From Pedobacter sp. PF22-3 (GTDB lineage Bacteria; Bacteroidota; Bacteroidia; Sphingobacteriales; Sphingobacteriaceae), in NCBI RefSeq assembly GCF_026239555.1, contig NZ_JAPIVP010000008.1:186001-250000 (forward strand): a DNA stretch of 64,000 nucleotides, given 5' to 3'. How positions within the stretch are numbered: the stretch's first letter is position 1; each line of letters starts with the position of its first letter. The notes under the pieces were generated by a model that saw only the letters and a program-made list of their open reading frames with translations, had not been told where the DNA came from and did no database searches. The translations under genes were made by a program, and so were the position numbers. Shown here one piece after another: positions 26,055 through 34,368 of the stretch.

Positions 26055-27734
26055 ATGAAGAATTTATATAGATCAACCCTGCTTTTATCGGCAATAGCCA
26101 TGTCGGTAGGTTCCTTATCGTCTTGTACTGGTAATAATAAACCTAATAATGATGAAGCTGTGGTAGTGCAAAAAGATAGTCTTACCAATTATGTTGCGCA
26201 ACGGTTACCCATTTACGAAAGGGTAAAATTAACCACCAATATTAACGGGCTTAGTGTTAACGACCGTAAAATTTTGCCTTTGCTGATTCAGGCGGCTGAA
26301 ATTATGGATCAACTTTATTGGAAACAAGCCTATCCGCAAAGAGATAGTCTTTTGGCCACTATTAAAGATGAAAAAACACGCGATTTTGTTAATATCAATT
26401 ATGGCCCTTGGGACAGATTAAATAATGATAAACCTTTTGTTGAAGGTGTAGGCCCCAAACCAGAGGGCGCGTTCTTCTATCCATACGGAATTACAAAAGA
26501 AGCCATAGAGAAATCAGATCTTAAAGATAAATTTGGTGCCTATTCTGTTATTCAAAAAGACAGTACTGGCAAATTATCAACCGTACCCTATCACGTACTA
26601 TTTGCTGCAGAATTACAAAAAGCAAGCTCACTATTAAAACAGGCCGCTTTGATTGCAGACGATGCTGGTTTAAAAAAATATTTAAACTTAAGGGCTGATG
26701 CTTTGGTAACCGATAATTTTACCGCAAGTGATTATGCCTGGCTGGATATGAAAACCAATGGTTTAGACATCATTATCGGCCCGATTGAAAATTATGAAGA
26801 TAAACTCTTTAATGCACGTACCAGTTACGAAGCTTATGTTCTAATTAAGGATAAAGAGTGGAGCAAACGCCTGGCGAAGTATGTAAAAATGCTCCCGGAG
26901 TTACAGAAAAACCTGCCTGTAGCAGCAAAATATAAAACAGAAACACCTGGAACGGACTCTGAGCTAAACGCCTACGATGTAGTTTATTATGCAGGAGATT
27001 GTAACGCCGGATCGAAAACCATTGCCGTCAATCTCCCGAACGATGAAAAAATTCAACAGGAAAAAGGCACGCGCCGTTCGCAGCTGAAAAATGCGATGCA
27101 AGCGAAATTTGATAAAATCCTGGTACCAATATCCAAAGAATTAATTGAAGCAGACCAGCAACAGTATATTAAGTTTGATGCTTTTTTTGCAAATGTAATG
27201 TTTCACGAAGTAGCACATGGCTTAGGAATTAAAAAAACCATTACCGGAAAAGGTTTTGTACGTGCCGCATTAAAAGAACAATATAGTTGGTTAGAAGAAG
27301 GCAAAGCCGATATTTTAGGCTTATATATGGTAACTGGCCTGCTCAAAAAGGGGGAGTTAAAAGGTGATATAAAAGATTATTATACCACATTTATGGCCGG
27401 TATCTTACGCTCAGTTCGCTTTGGTGTTTCTGAAGCACACGGAAAAGCTAACATGCAATGCTTTAATTATTTCCAGGAAAAAGGCGCTTTTGAACGTACA
27501 GCTAAAGGTACTTATAAAGTAAACTTCGAAAAATTTGCAACGGCAATGAATGATTTAAGCGCATTTATTCTTACTCTTCAGGGTAACGGCGATAAAACTG
27601 CGGTAGAAAAAGCACAAAAAGAAAAAGCGATTATCCATACAGCACTACAAACAGACCTGGACCGGTTAACTAAAAAGAATATTCCGGTTGATGTGGTTTT
27701 TGAACAAGGTGTTGACGTACTAGGGGTAAAATAA
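26055..27734 (+). CDS. DPP III-like zinc peptidase lipoprotein (M49-related)
   Basis: 559 residues from the ATG at 26055 (MKNLYRSTLLLSAIAMSVGS). The open frame to 25977 crosses the divergent promoter and is not used. Lipobox LSSC (Cys about 24) marks it as a lipoprotein. The zinc site is FHEVAHGLG (about 382-390) with the downstream glutamate motif LEEGKADILG (about 413-422). Classical dipeptidyl peptidase III has HELLGH; here it is the shorter HExxH type seen in the Bacteroidota DPP III-like branch. It probably clips peptides in the periplasm. A terminator follows 24 bases after the stop. Confidence 0.8.
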   Translation: MKNLYRSTLLLSAIAMSVGSLSSCTGNNKPNNDEAVVVQKDSLTNYVAQRLPIYERVKLTTNINGLSVNDRKILPLLIQAAEIMDQLYWKQAYPQRDSLLATIKDEKTRDFVNINYGPWDRLNNDKPFVEGVGPKPEGAFFYPYGITKEAIEKSDLKDKFGAYSVIQKDSTGKLSTVPYHVLFAAELQKASSLLKQAALIADDAGLKKYLNLRADALVTDNFTASDYAWLDMKTNGLDIIIGPIENYEDKLFNARTSYEAYVLIKDKEWSKRLAKYVKMLPELQKNLPVAAKYKTETPGTDSELNAYDVVYYAGDCNAGSKTIAVNLPNDEKIQQEKGTRRSQLKNAMQAKFDKILVPISKELIEADQQQYIKFDAFFANVMFHEVAHGLGIKKTITGKGFVRAALKEQYSWLEEGKADILGLYMVTGLLKKGELKGDIKDYYTTFMAGILRSVRFGVSEAHGKANMQCFNYFQEKGAFERTAKGTYKVNFEKFATAMNDLSAFILTLQGNGDKTAVEKAQKEKAIIHTALQTDLDRLTKKNIPVDVVFEQGVDVLGVK

Positions 27735-27758
27735 AGATTCCTTTTACTCAGGGAATTT

Positions 27759-27807
27759 AAAGCCATAGATTTGCAGGCGTAAGCTTGTTTGTCTGTGGCT
27801 TTTTTAT
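27759..27807 (+). terminator. Intrinsic terminator after the DPP III-like gene
   Basis: AGCCATAGA (27761-27769) pairs with TCTGTGGCT (27792-27800) with one wobble, then six Ts. The loop of 22 bases includes a small inner pairing (GCAGGCGTAAGC). Confidence 0.75.
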
Positions 27808-27942
27808 TTACTGGTTTATTTTTCCTGTAGCGTCGGGTAACGATGAACTGGCAATTCGTTAATTGTTCTAATTCGTTATTGACAACTGCAAACCAACAAC
27901 TGATTAATGGTTCCTGATTTGCCGAGTTCCTTAAGTGCAAAT

Positions 27943-28050
27943 CGTCATCCTGAACTTGTTTCAGGATCTACCAACAAGCGTAGTTCTTCTTTTGAAAATA
28001 GGAGATATCTTTCTCTCTTTAAAAGATTCTGAAACAAGTTCAGAATGACG
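27943..28050. repeat. CTGAA-family palindromic repeat, long-spacer copy
   Basis: CGTCATCCTGAACTTGTTTC at 27943 and its complement in 28024-28050 form two 27-base arms with few mismatches around a 54-base spacer. It is one of four copies in the window (others at 30917, 42092 and 49451). The rest of the gene-free stretch 27808-28357 holds nothing else that can be supported. Confidence 0.8.
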
Positions 28051-28357
28051 TAACGAAATAAATTTTGCATTTACGTATCGCCATAGTTAGTTGAAACAAG
28101 TATAAACATTGATTTAAACGAAGCTGTATTGATTTTTCAATCTTTATACCTCAAATTTACAATAAGACGCTCAATTTTGGCCTTTTTTTTAAATCTCTGT
28201 AACCTTTTTAAAAAACGGTCGTCTTATCTATAACTAAACAATTGGAACCTTTCGCTTCCGGCTAAACTTTAAAATAAGCAGGTAATTAAACTGAAAGCGC
28301 ATGCACATGCGGTACAGGAATTTTTTTGCCCATTTTTTAAAGAATAAATACCTAAAC

Positions 28358-30799
28358 ATGAAAACACTATACAAAATAACATTTACCCTTATACTTCTCT
28401 TTACTATTACAATAAGTTTTGGGCAAACAAATCCTAAACCGAACATCAGCGGAATAATTTTAGATGAAACTAAAAAACCTGCAGATTATGTTACCGTTGT
28501 ACTCTTTAAAGCATCCGATTCGAGCGTGGTTAAAACGGCATTTACCGATCCAAACGGAACATTTTATTTTAATGTTACGGCCAAAGGAAGCTATTATTAC
28601 AAGGCCAGTAACATGGGCTACAAAACCCTTAAAAGCAAAACCATCATTTTAACAGAAGACAATCAAAAAGTAGACTTCGGTACGGCACAGCTCACCGCAA
28701 GCACTCAAAACTTAAAAGAAGTGAATGTAGCCGTAACCAAACCGTTAATCGAAAGAAAAATGGATAAGATTGTGATGAATGTTTCCAATAGTGCGATTAT
28801 GACGGGCTCTACTGCGCTCGAAGTTTTACAAAAAGCACCAGGCGTAACGGTAGATCCGAATGATAAGATTTCGATGATGGGCAAGCAGGGGGTACTCATT
28901 CAATTGGATGGCAAGCAAACTTATATGAGTAGTGCCGATGTGGCTAACCTGCTAAGAAATATGCAGAGTTCAGACATAGAAAGCATTGAGTTAATTACCA
29001 ATCCATCTTCCAAATACGACGCTTCAGGAAACTCAGGAATTATAAATATCAAAACGAAGAAAAACAAAAATGGCGGAACAAATGGTAGTGTAAACGGATC
29101 TTTAGGATATGGTAAAAACCTAAGGGCAAATGCAGGTTTAAACCTGAACCACCGAACACAGAAACTTAATCTTTTTGGTAATTATAATTATGGCAAGTTT
29201 GAGCGCGATAACCTGATCGCTATCGACCGGATTTCGAACGGTAAACCCGATACTTACTTTACGCAAGTGGGTGAGAGTAACAGAAAACAATATAACAATA
29301 ACCTGAAGGCGGGATTGGATTATTTCATCGACAAAAAAAACACCATTGGTATATTGGTAAATGGTTATTTTAACCATGGAACTGAAGCTTCTGCTAACAA
29401 AACCTTTATTGGTCCATCCTTCCAAAAAGCAGATTCGAGCCTGATAACCAATTCATTGCAGACAAACAAATACAATAACGTTTCTTATAATTTAAATTAT
29501 AAATCTGTCCTGGATACGGCGGGTTCAGAAATCTCTGCAGATGTAGATTATTCCAGATATAAGGGAAATGATGGTTCTGATTATGCAAATGATTACCGGT
29601 TTGAAAATGGAAACAGTATCCGCCCAATCATCTATACCAGGAACAATACCCCTTCCATTATCGATATTAAAGCATTTAAAATTGATTATAATGTTTCGCT
29701 AACCAAAACGGTTAAACTTGAAGCTGGCGTTAAAAGCAGCTGGGTGAAGACCGATAACGATCTTCAGGCAGAAGCGTACGTAAATAATATATGGCGGAAC
29801 GATATTAAAAGAAGTAATCAATTTGTATACGATGAAAATGTGAATGCAGCATATACCAACGTAAACAAACAATTTAAAAATACTAGTGTTCAAATTGGCC
29901 TGAGGGTTGAGCAAACCAATTCTAAAGGAAATTTGATTACTAAAAACACTGTTGTAGAACGAAATTACTGGGATTTCTTTCCAACTTTGTTTGTTCAACA
30001 AAAGCTTTCAAAAGATAATCAGTTAGGATTTTCTTACAGTAGAAGGATAGACCGTCCGAGTTATGACGCTTTAAATCCTTTTATTTATTATTTAGACGAA
30101 TTTACCTATAGTAAAGGAAATCCATTTTTGAACCCACAGTATACACACAATTTTGAGTTAAGTTATACCCTGCTACAAAAATACATGTTATCAATAGGTT
30201 ATAGCAGGATTAATGATGTAATTGCTGAAGTAATCCTGCCTGATGCTGCAAACCAATCTTTATATCAAACCAATGCAAACATTGCCACTAACATCAGCTA
30301 CAATGCCAATTTAAACGTTCCTCTTCAGCTTACGAAATGGTGGCAAACCAATAATAATTTAAATGTTTTTTACCTTAGTTTTGAAGCACCTGATTTGGCC
30401 GGAAGTGCTTTAAAAACCGGAAAAACATCTTTCCAATTTAAATCACAGCAAACCTTTACCATTATGGATGGCTTTACTGCAGAGCTGAATGGCAGTTATG
30501 AATCGCCACTGGATTATGGAACGCTAAGTTTAAAAGCGCGTTACTACATCGACGCAGGCTTGAGCAAATCGCTGTTCAACAAAAAAGCAAGTTTGAAACT
30601 AGCTTTGTCAGATGTATTTAATATGTCTGAAAATAATTTATCAAGTGCTTACCCTGGCTTAACCTACTCTTTACATCAAAAAAATGAAACCCGCATTGGC
30701 CGGATCAGTTTTACCTATCGTTTTGGCAAAAATGAAATTAAACCTGCCCGTCGCCGCTCAACAGGCACTGAAGCAGAGCAGGGAAGGATGAAGAATTAG
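28358..30799 (+). CDS. Outer-membrane beta-barrel receptor, TonB-receptor-like with carboxypeptidase-regulatory domain
   Basis: 813 residues from the ATG at 28358 (MKTLYKITFTLILLFTITIS, then FGQ, a signal peptide). A carboxypeptidase-regulatory-like domain follows (about 28-110, ISGIILDETKKPADYVTVVL), then a plug-like domain (about 120-230: VLQKAPGVTVDPNDKISMMG, then SIELITNPSSKYDASGNSGI), then a large beta-barrel belonging to the 'outer membrane protein beta-barrel family' (PF14905-like) to the end. It is not of the SusC type and no SusD partner is adjacent. The ligand is unknown. It stands alone between two repeat-filled spacers. Confidence 0.88.
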   Translation: MKTLYKITFTLILLFTITISFGQTNPKPNISGIILDETKKPADYVTVVLFKASDSSVVKTAFTDPNGTFYFNVTAKGSYYYKASNMGYKTLKSKTIILTEDNQKVDFGTAQLTASTQNLKEVNVAVTKPLIERKMDKIVMNVSNSAIMTGSTALEVLQKAPGVTVDPNDKISMMGKQGVLIQLDGKQTYMSSADVANLLRNMQSSDIESIELITNPSSKYDASGNSGIINIKTKKNKNGGTNGSVNGSLGYGKNLRANAGLNLNHRTQKLNLFGNYNYGKFERDNLIAIDRISNGKPDTYFTQVGESNRKQYNNNLKAGLDYFIDKKNTIGILVNGYFNHGTEASANKTFIGPSFQKADSSLITNSLQTNKYNNVSYNLNYKSVLDTAGSEISADVDYSRYKGNDGSDYANDYRFENGNSIRPIIYTRNNTPSIIDIKAFKIDYNVSLTKTVKLEAGVKSSWVKTDNDLQAEAYVNNIWRNDIKRSNQFVYDENVNAAYTNVNKQFKNTSVQIGLRVEQTNSKGNLITKNTVVERNYWDFFPTLFVQQKLSKDNQLGFSYSRRIDRPSYDALNPFIYYLDEFTYSKGNPFLNPQYTHNFELSYTLLQKYMLSIGYSRINDVIAEVILPDAANQSLYQTNANIATNISYNANLNVPLQLTKWWQTNNNLNVFYLSFEAPDLAGSALKTGKTSFQFKSQQTFTIMDGFTAELNGSYESPLDYGTLSLKARYYIDAGLSKSLFNKKASLKLALSDVFNMSENNLSSAYPGLTYSLHQKNETRIGRISFTYRFGKNEIKPARRRSTGTEAEQGRMKN

Positions 30800-30810
30800 A
30801 TGATGATCTT

Positions 30811-31112
30811 TTCGTCATCTCGACTGAAGCGCAGCGTAACGGAGAGATCTACTAACCTGAGTTCGATTAAAAATCCAGTTTTAAATGGCTCCTGTAAGAT
30901 ATTTTCAATTCAGAGTCGTCACACTGAATTCATTTCAGGGTCTTTCATGCTAAAAAGATGCTGAAATAAATTCAGCATGACGAATAGAGCGAAATCAATC
31001 GCCTTTAAAGCACTATTTTTAGCAAATAATTATCGAATTCAGGTTACTAAGATAGATTTAGCTTCGCTGAGCACTTCGTGGTTCTCGGCTGCGTTGCACT
31101 ACGCTTGAAATG
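30811..31112. repeat. Cluster of intergenic palindromic repeats
   Basis: The gene-free stretch 30800-31130 holds two repeat families. A 'GTCATCTCGACTGAAGCG' type element is at 30811-30850 and a related inverted element at about 31056-31112 (ending CGCTTGAAATGACGA). Between them, at 30917-30983, is a CTGAA-family hairpin: CGTCACACTGAATTCATTTC.. against its complement ..AATAAATTCAGCATGACG, spacer 13 bases. Confidence 0.75.
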
Positions 31113-31130
31113 ACGATAATTTGAGAAGAT

Positions 31131-31625
31131 TTAAAACTTATATTCCATTACATAATCATCCATAAAATAGCCCTCACCAATATCAAGTTTTACCGATTCT
31201 TTAATGGTGAAACCTCCTTTCAAATAAAAATCTTTGGCTTTATTATGTTTATTTACATTCAATTGCAAAGCGCTTCCGCCTGCATTTTTTACCTGGTTAA
31301 AAACCTCATTAATTAAGATTTTTCCAACGCCTTTACCATGTGCAGATGGCAGCACATAAAGTTTATGCAGTTTGTAAACGCGTTCCTCATGACCAATGAT
31401 AGAATATCCTGCAAAACCGAACTGATTTTCGCCTTCTTCTGCAATCAGGAAAATATGTCCCTCCATCAATTGCTTCATCAGCTCTCCTTTGCTATACATT
31501 TTATCCAACATATAATCAATCTGCGCCTGCCCGATAATATCCAGGTAGGTTGATGGCCAGGTTGCCGCAGCAATATCCCTGATCACTTCTATATCTTCTT
31601 CTTTTGCTTTTCTAAGGGTTATCAT
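31131..31625 (-). CDS. GNAT-family N-acetyltransferase
   Basis: 164 residues. The acetyl-CoA-binding motif A is LPSAHGKGVGKILINEVFNQ (about 92-111, matching R/QxxGxG/A with H-GKGVG), preceded by the beta-strand GFAGYSIIGHEERVYKLHKL. Motif B follows with LNVNKHNKAKDFYLKGGF. The substrate is not visible; many such enzymes acetylate spermidine or protein N-termini. The start overlaps the stop of the thiamine pyrophosphokinase-like gene by 4 bases, so the two are coupled, which by itself does not imply a thiamine substrate. Confidence 0.9.
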   Translation of the reverse strand: MITLRKAKEEDIEVIRDIAAATWPSTYLDIIGQAQIDYMLDKMYSKGELMKQLMEGHIFLIAEEGENQFGFAGYSIIGHEERVYKLHKLYVLPSAHGKGVGKILINEVFNQVKNAGGSALQLNVNKHNKAKDFYLKGGFTIKESVKLDIGEGYFMDDYVMEYKF

Positions 31626-32182
31626 ATGGGTTCGCTAATAAAAATCGGTTGTCCGGAAAAGGTAAATTCTACAAAGCCATCTTTAACTACAGTAAAAATT
31701 TCGTCTTCATTCTGCGCGAGGTTGGTTACTTCGAGATATCGGTTGCCGTGGATCAGAAATTCGCTTCCGGCAGGTTTCCAAACTGAGAATCCCGATTTTA
31801 TGGGATAGTGCTTTGCCCTCTCCGTAAATACCACCAGATTAATTTTATCTTCAAATCCAGCAAATTTCTCCAGGTCGAATTTCCTCGTAATCACATTTAC
31901 CGCAGGATATTTCTCTTCGTACAGATAATTAATGGCTACCATTAAAGCATCAACAGGTCCCTGAATAACTTTAGTATCTTCCTGCGCTTCCTGCCCATTC
32001 CCATTTACCAGTACATCTACTTTTAAACCCAAAGAAAAAATCTTATCGTAATTTTCTCCATTAACCAAAAGTGTAGGACTCCATTCAAGCAGTTGACCCA
32101 AAAATTCTTCGTTAAAATTTCCAAGCTCATCAATGTATAAAGCCGGTTCTTGTTTTTCTTTTACAATATGGTGTGAAGACAT
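31622..32182 (-). CDS. Thiamine pyrophosphokinase-like protein with altered catalytic motif
   Basis: 186 residues. The opening MSSHHIVKEKQEPALYIDEL and LLGQLLEWSP-type segment (here GQLLEWSPTLLVNGENYD) are those of the Bacteroidota thiamine pyrophosphokinase family, and the C-terminal half (NRYLEVTNLAQNEDEIFTVV, then DGFVEFTF) fits its thiamine-binding beta-barrel. Normal members carry VDVLLGDFD followed by a K-D-x-TD stretch for ATP and Mg; here the positions read VDVLVNGNGQEAQED and VIQGPVDALMVAINY, so the acidic catalytic residues are missing. It may be inactive, regulatory or altered in substrate. It lies near a TPP-riboswitch-controlled receptor and overlaps the GNAT gene by 4 bases. Confidence 0.6.
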   Translation of the reverse strand: MSSHHIVKEKQEPALYIDELGNFNEEFLGQLLEWSPTLLVNGENYDKIFSLGLKVDVLVNGNGQEAQEDTKVIQGPVDALMVAINYLYEEKYPAVNVITRKFDLEKFAGFEDKINLVVFTERAKHYPIKSGFSVWKPAGSEFLIHGNRYLEVTNLAQNEDEIFTVVKDGFVEFTFSGQPIFISEPI

Positions 32183-32245
32183 ACTGCGAATATATAAATT
32201 TCGCTTTAAGTAAGGTAAAGGAAGAATCAGCCGGACGTCAAATGA

Positions 32246-33538
32246 TTAACGATTATACGGATATTCACTGACCCAATGGAAGCCCCTGTTAATAAGTTTA
32301 AACTCCTTGAGATTTTTTCGTTTAAAAATTACCGATACAGAATCTTTTTCCATTAGGCCTGATAAAATCAGCTTATCGTTTCCAATAAGATTATAGTTTA
32401 AAACGTACTTTGTAGAGTCTTTATCGGTTGATTTGAGTACTACTTCTTTTTTCTTCTGATCAAAAACCGTAGTGAAATTAGCAGCGCTATCGTTCATCTT
32501 CTTTATCCGGGCAAAACCCGAATAATTAATAATCATTTGTCTCCATCTTGTGCTATCAGTAGTTAAAGGCGCCAAGGTTTTGCCCTTAACTTTCATGCTT
32601 TCAACATTATAAATACCATACATAAATGGCTTCGGCGCCGCGCTACCATAAGTTTTTCTTTGTTCAATTAATGAGGATATCAAAAATATTAGTGAAGCTG
32701 TAATATATAGATATTTTGCCCCATAAGCCATGAAGTATAGCCATCGCTTTTTAAAAGTTGGACGGTACATTTTCTCGAGCTGCTGACTTTCATAATTAAT
32801 AAAGAAGCGATATAATTTTAAGAAATGAGGGGCCAAAATAAACAGACACATTACAACCAACGCGGTTGAGAGTAATTTTACAGGGACATCGAAAAAATAA
32901 TTCATCGTCATTACATGTACTGTTGCAGCTAATGCTAGAAAGGCTCCTACAATGACCGTTCTACGGAACAAAAGCATGATGGCAGAAACTTCTATAATGC
33001 CCATAAAAATATTATACCCTTTTGAAAAGCCGAGGAAAGTCCATGCGAGGCCCATTGGCGATGCATTTCCAAAAGGCTGAAGCAACCTCATTAATGAAGG
33101 ATCAGGGAACTGGAGTTTGATTACTTTTATAGCGCCGTATAATATCAAAGTAAAGGCTAAATAAAATATCACCAGTACCATAAGCCAGTAGTAAGCTGTA
33201 TTGTAACTTTTGCGTTTGCGGTCTAAAACCGACCAAATGATGCTACCAATTACCGATACCAAAAATATAAAGAGTAACAATACCCAATCATAAGAGGTAT
33301 CGCCACTACCATTGGTGTAAATTGTAAAATCGTAATTATAGTGGATAATGTGTTTAGAGAACCAGGGAATAAGATCGTGCAATACCAGGTTCGGCAACTG
33401 CAATACACCTGAAAGGAACGTAAAGGCTCCATTGTTATTCAGGATAATGAAAAGAGACAAGAGGAGAAAAAAGAACCTGAAAGAAATTTTTTTATAAATG
33501 TTCCAGGGAGCAGTATTTTGAAGAGCGTTTTCAGACAT
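32246..33538 (-). CDS. DoxX-like polytopic membrane protein
   Basis: 430 residues. About seven to eight hydrophobic helices occupy residues 15-300, including ISFRFFFLLLSLFIILNN, WVLLLFIFLVSVIGSIIWSV, LMVLVIFYLAFTLILYGAIK and LLSTALVVMCLFILAPHFLK. A soluble, beta-rich C-terminal domain (about 310-430) ends FKLINRGFHWVSEYPYNR. The 430-residue 'DoxX family' proteins of Bacteroidota have this two-part design. The function is unknown. It has its own well-spaced promoter (33557-33587), so it is transcribed apart from the ThiE-like gene 59 bases upstream. Confidence 0.65.
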   Translation of the reverse strand: MSENALQNTAPWNIYKKISFRFFFLLLSLFIILNNNGAFTFLSGVLQLPNLVLHDLIPWFSKHIIHYNYDFTIYTNGSGDTSYDWVLLLFIFLVSVIGSIIWSVLDRKRKSYNTAYYWLMVLVIFYLAFTLILYGAIKVIKLQFPDPSLMRLLQPFGNASPMGLAWTFLGFSKGYNIFMGIIEVSAIMLLFRRTVIVGAFLALAATVHVMTMNYFFDVPVKLLSTALVVMCLFILAPHFLKLYRFFINYESQQLEKMYRPTFKKRWLYFMAYGAKYLYITASLIFLISSLIEQRKTYGSAAPKPFMYGIYNVESMKVKGKTLAPLTTDSTRWRQMIINYSGFARIKKMNDSAANFTTVFDQKKKEVVLKSTDKDSTKYVLNYNLIGNDKLILSGLMEKDSVSVIFKRKNLKEFKLINRGFHWVSEYPYNR

Positions 33539-33556
33539 ATTTTATTTGGTTTTACC

Positions 33557-33587
33557 CAAAGCTAAAAATTATCTTATCTGGTTCAAA
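33557..33587 (-). promoter_or_regulatory. Promoter for the DoxX-like gene
   Basis: Minus-strand TTTG (33584-33587), exactly 19 bases, then TAGCTTTG (33557-33564). This is a full match to the Bacteroidota -33/-7 pattern and lies 18 bases before the ATG at 33538. Confidence 0.75.
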
Positions 33588-33597
33588 TTATAAAATG

Positions 33598-34242
33598 TTA
33601 ATTAACAGCGCTTTCTTTAACAACTGTGTAAAAATCCTGATAAGTTTCAATAAAATCGTCGGCAAAATTAATGGCTCCGGAAACGGCTATACCATAAATT
33701 CCAGTCTGCATTAAAGCTTCCACATCGTATGTTTTAATCCCACCCACAGCCAATACCGGAATGCTGATGGCCTGGGTCTTCAATTCTTTTACTACATGCT
33801 GATAGCCCTCAATACCTAAAAGCGCATAATTGTTGGGTTTGGTTTCAGTTTCTGCAAATGGACCATAACCAGCATAATCGGCCCCTTCTTTGGCAAGCCT
33901 GATTAAATTGTCTACTGTATTCGCCGATCCTCCTAGTGTAATATCATGGCCAACCAGTTTGCGCAGTTTGATAAAATCGGCATCCATATCTTCGATATGA
34001 AAACCCTGGATATCGGCCTTTCCATTTAAATGAACATGATCCGTAACGATTAAAGTGGTGCCCCAGTCATCACAGATTTCTGCAATAGCATTAATATCCT
34101 GCAGGAGTTCTTCATCCGTTTTACTCAGGCAACGGTATTGGATCCATTTTGCACCAGCCTCGCAGGCCTGTTGTACCTGTTCGATGTGGCTTAAATGCGG
34201 GATATCGTGTGTGATGTAATGGAGCTTTTCGATGTATTTCAT
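33598..34242 (-). CDS. ThiE-like thiamine phosphate synthase paralogue
   Basis: 214 residues with a TIM-barrel of the ThiE/TenI family. The strand carrying the pyrimidine-binding QLRxK motif reads KWIQYRCLSKTD, the phosphate-end motif is GADYAGYGPFAETETKPN, and the C-terminal phosphate loop is PVLAVGGIKTYDVEALMQTG. The canonical IVND and GVHLGQxD motifs are replaced by IVTDHVHLNG and GFHIEDMD, so activity as the main coupling enzyme is uncertain; a second, more regular copy lies in the thi operon at 61.3 kb. It sits between the thiamine TonB receptor, which ends in a terminator, and the DoxX-like gene. A role in salvage is inference. Confidence 0.75.
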   Translation of the reverse strand: MKYIEKLHYITHDIPHLSHIEQVQQACEAGAKWIQYRCLSKTDEELLQDINAIAEICDDWGTTLIVTDHVHLNGKADIQGFHIEDMDADFIKLRKLVGHDITLGGSANTVDNLIRLAKEGADYAGYGPFAETETKPNNYALLGIEGYQHVVKELKTQAISIPVLAVGGIKTYDVEALMQTGIYGIAVSGAINFADDFIETYQDFYTVVKESAVN

Positions 34243-34287
34243 GCTGGATCAGGATGGTTAAAATTAAAGAATTTTAAGATCAGGAAG

Positions 34288-34337
34288 GCAAGATAAACAA
34301 AATCGCCATTGAGCGTTTATCTTGCAATGGCGATTTT
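34288..34337 (-). terminator. Interleaved inverted repeats, terminator of the thiamine receptor gene
   Basis: Two perfect inverted repeats cross each other: GCAAGATAAAC (34288-34298) with GTTTATCTTGC (34315-34325), and AAAATCGCCATTG (34299-34311) with CAATGGCGATTTT (34325-34337). In the minus-strand transcript the 13-bp stem forms first and is followed by a T-rich tail, a plausible terminator 32 bases after the receptor stop codon. The two stems are mutually exclusive or form a pseudoknot. Confidence 0.75.
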
Positions 34338-34368
34338 AATGATTTTCAGCTTTTTGCTTTAGTCTTTC

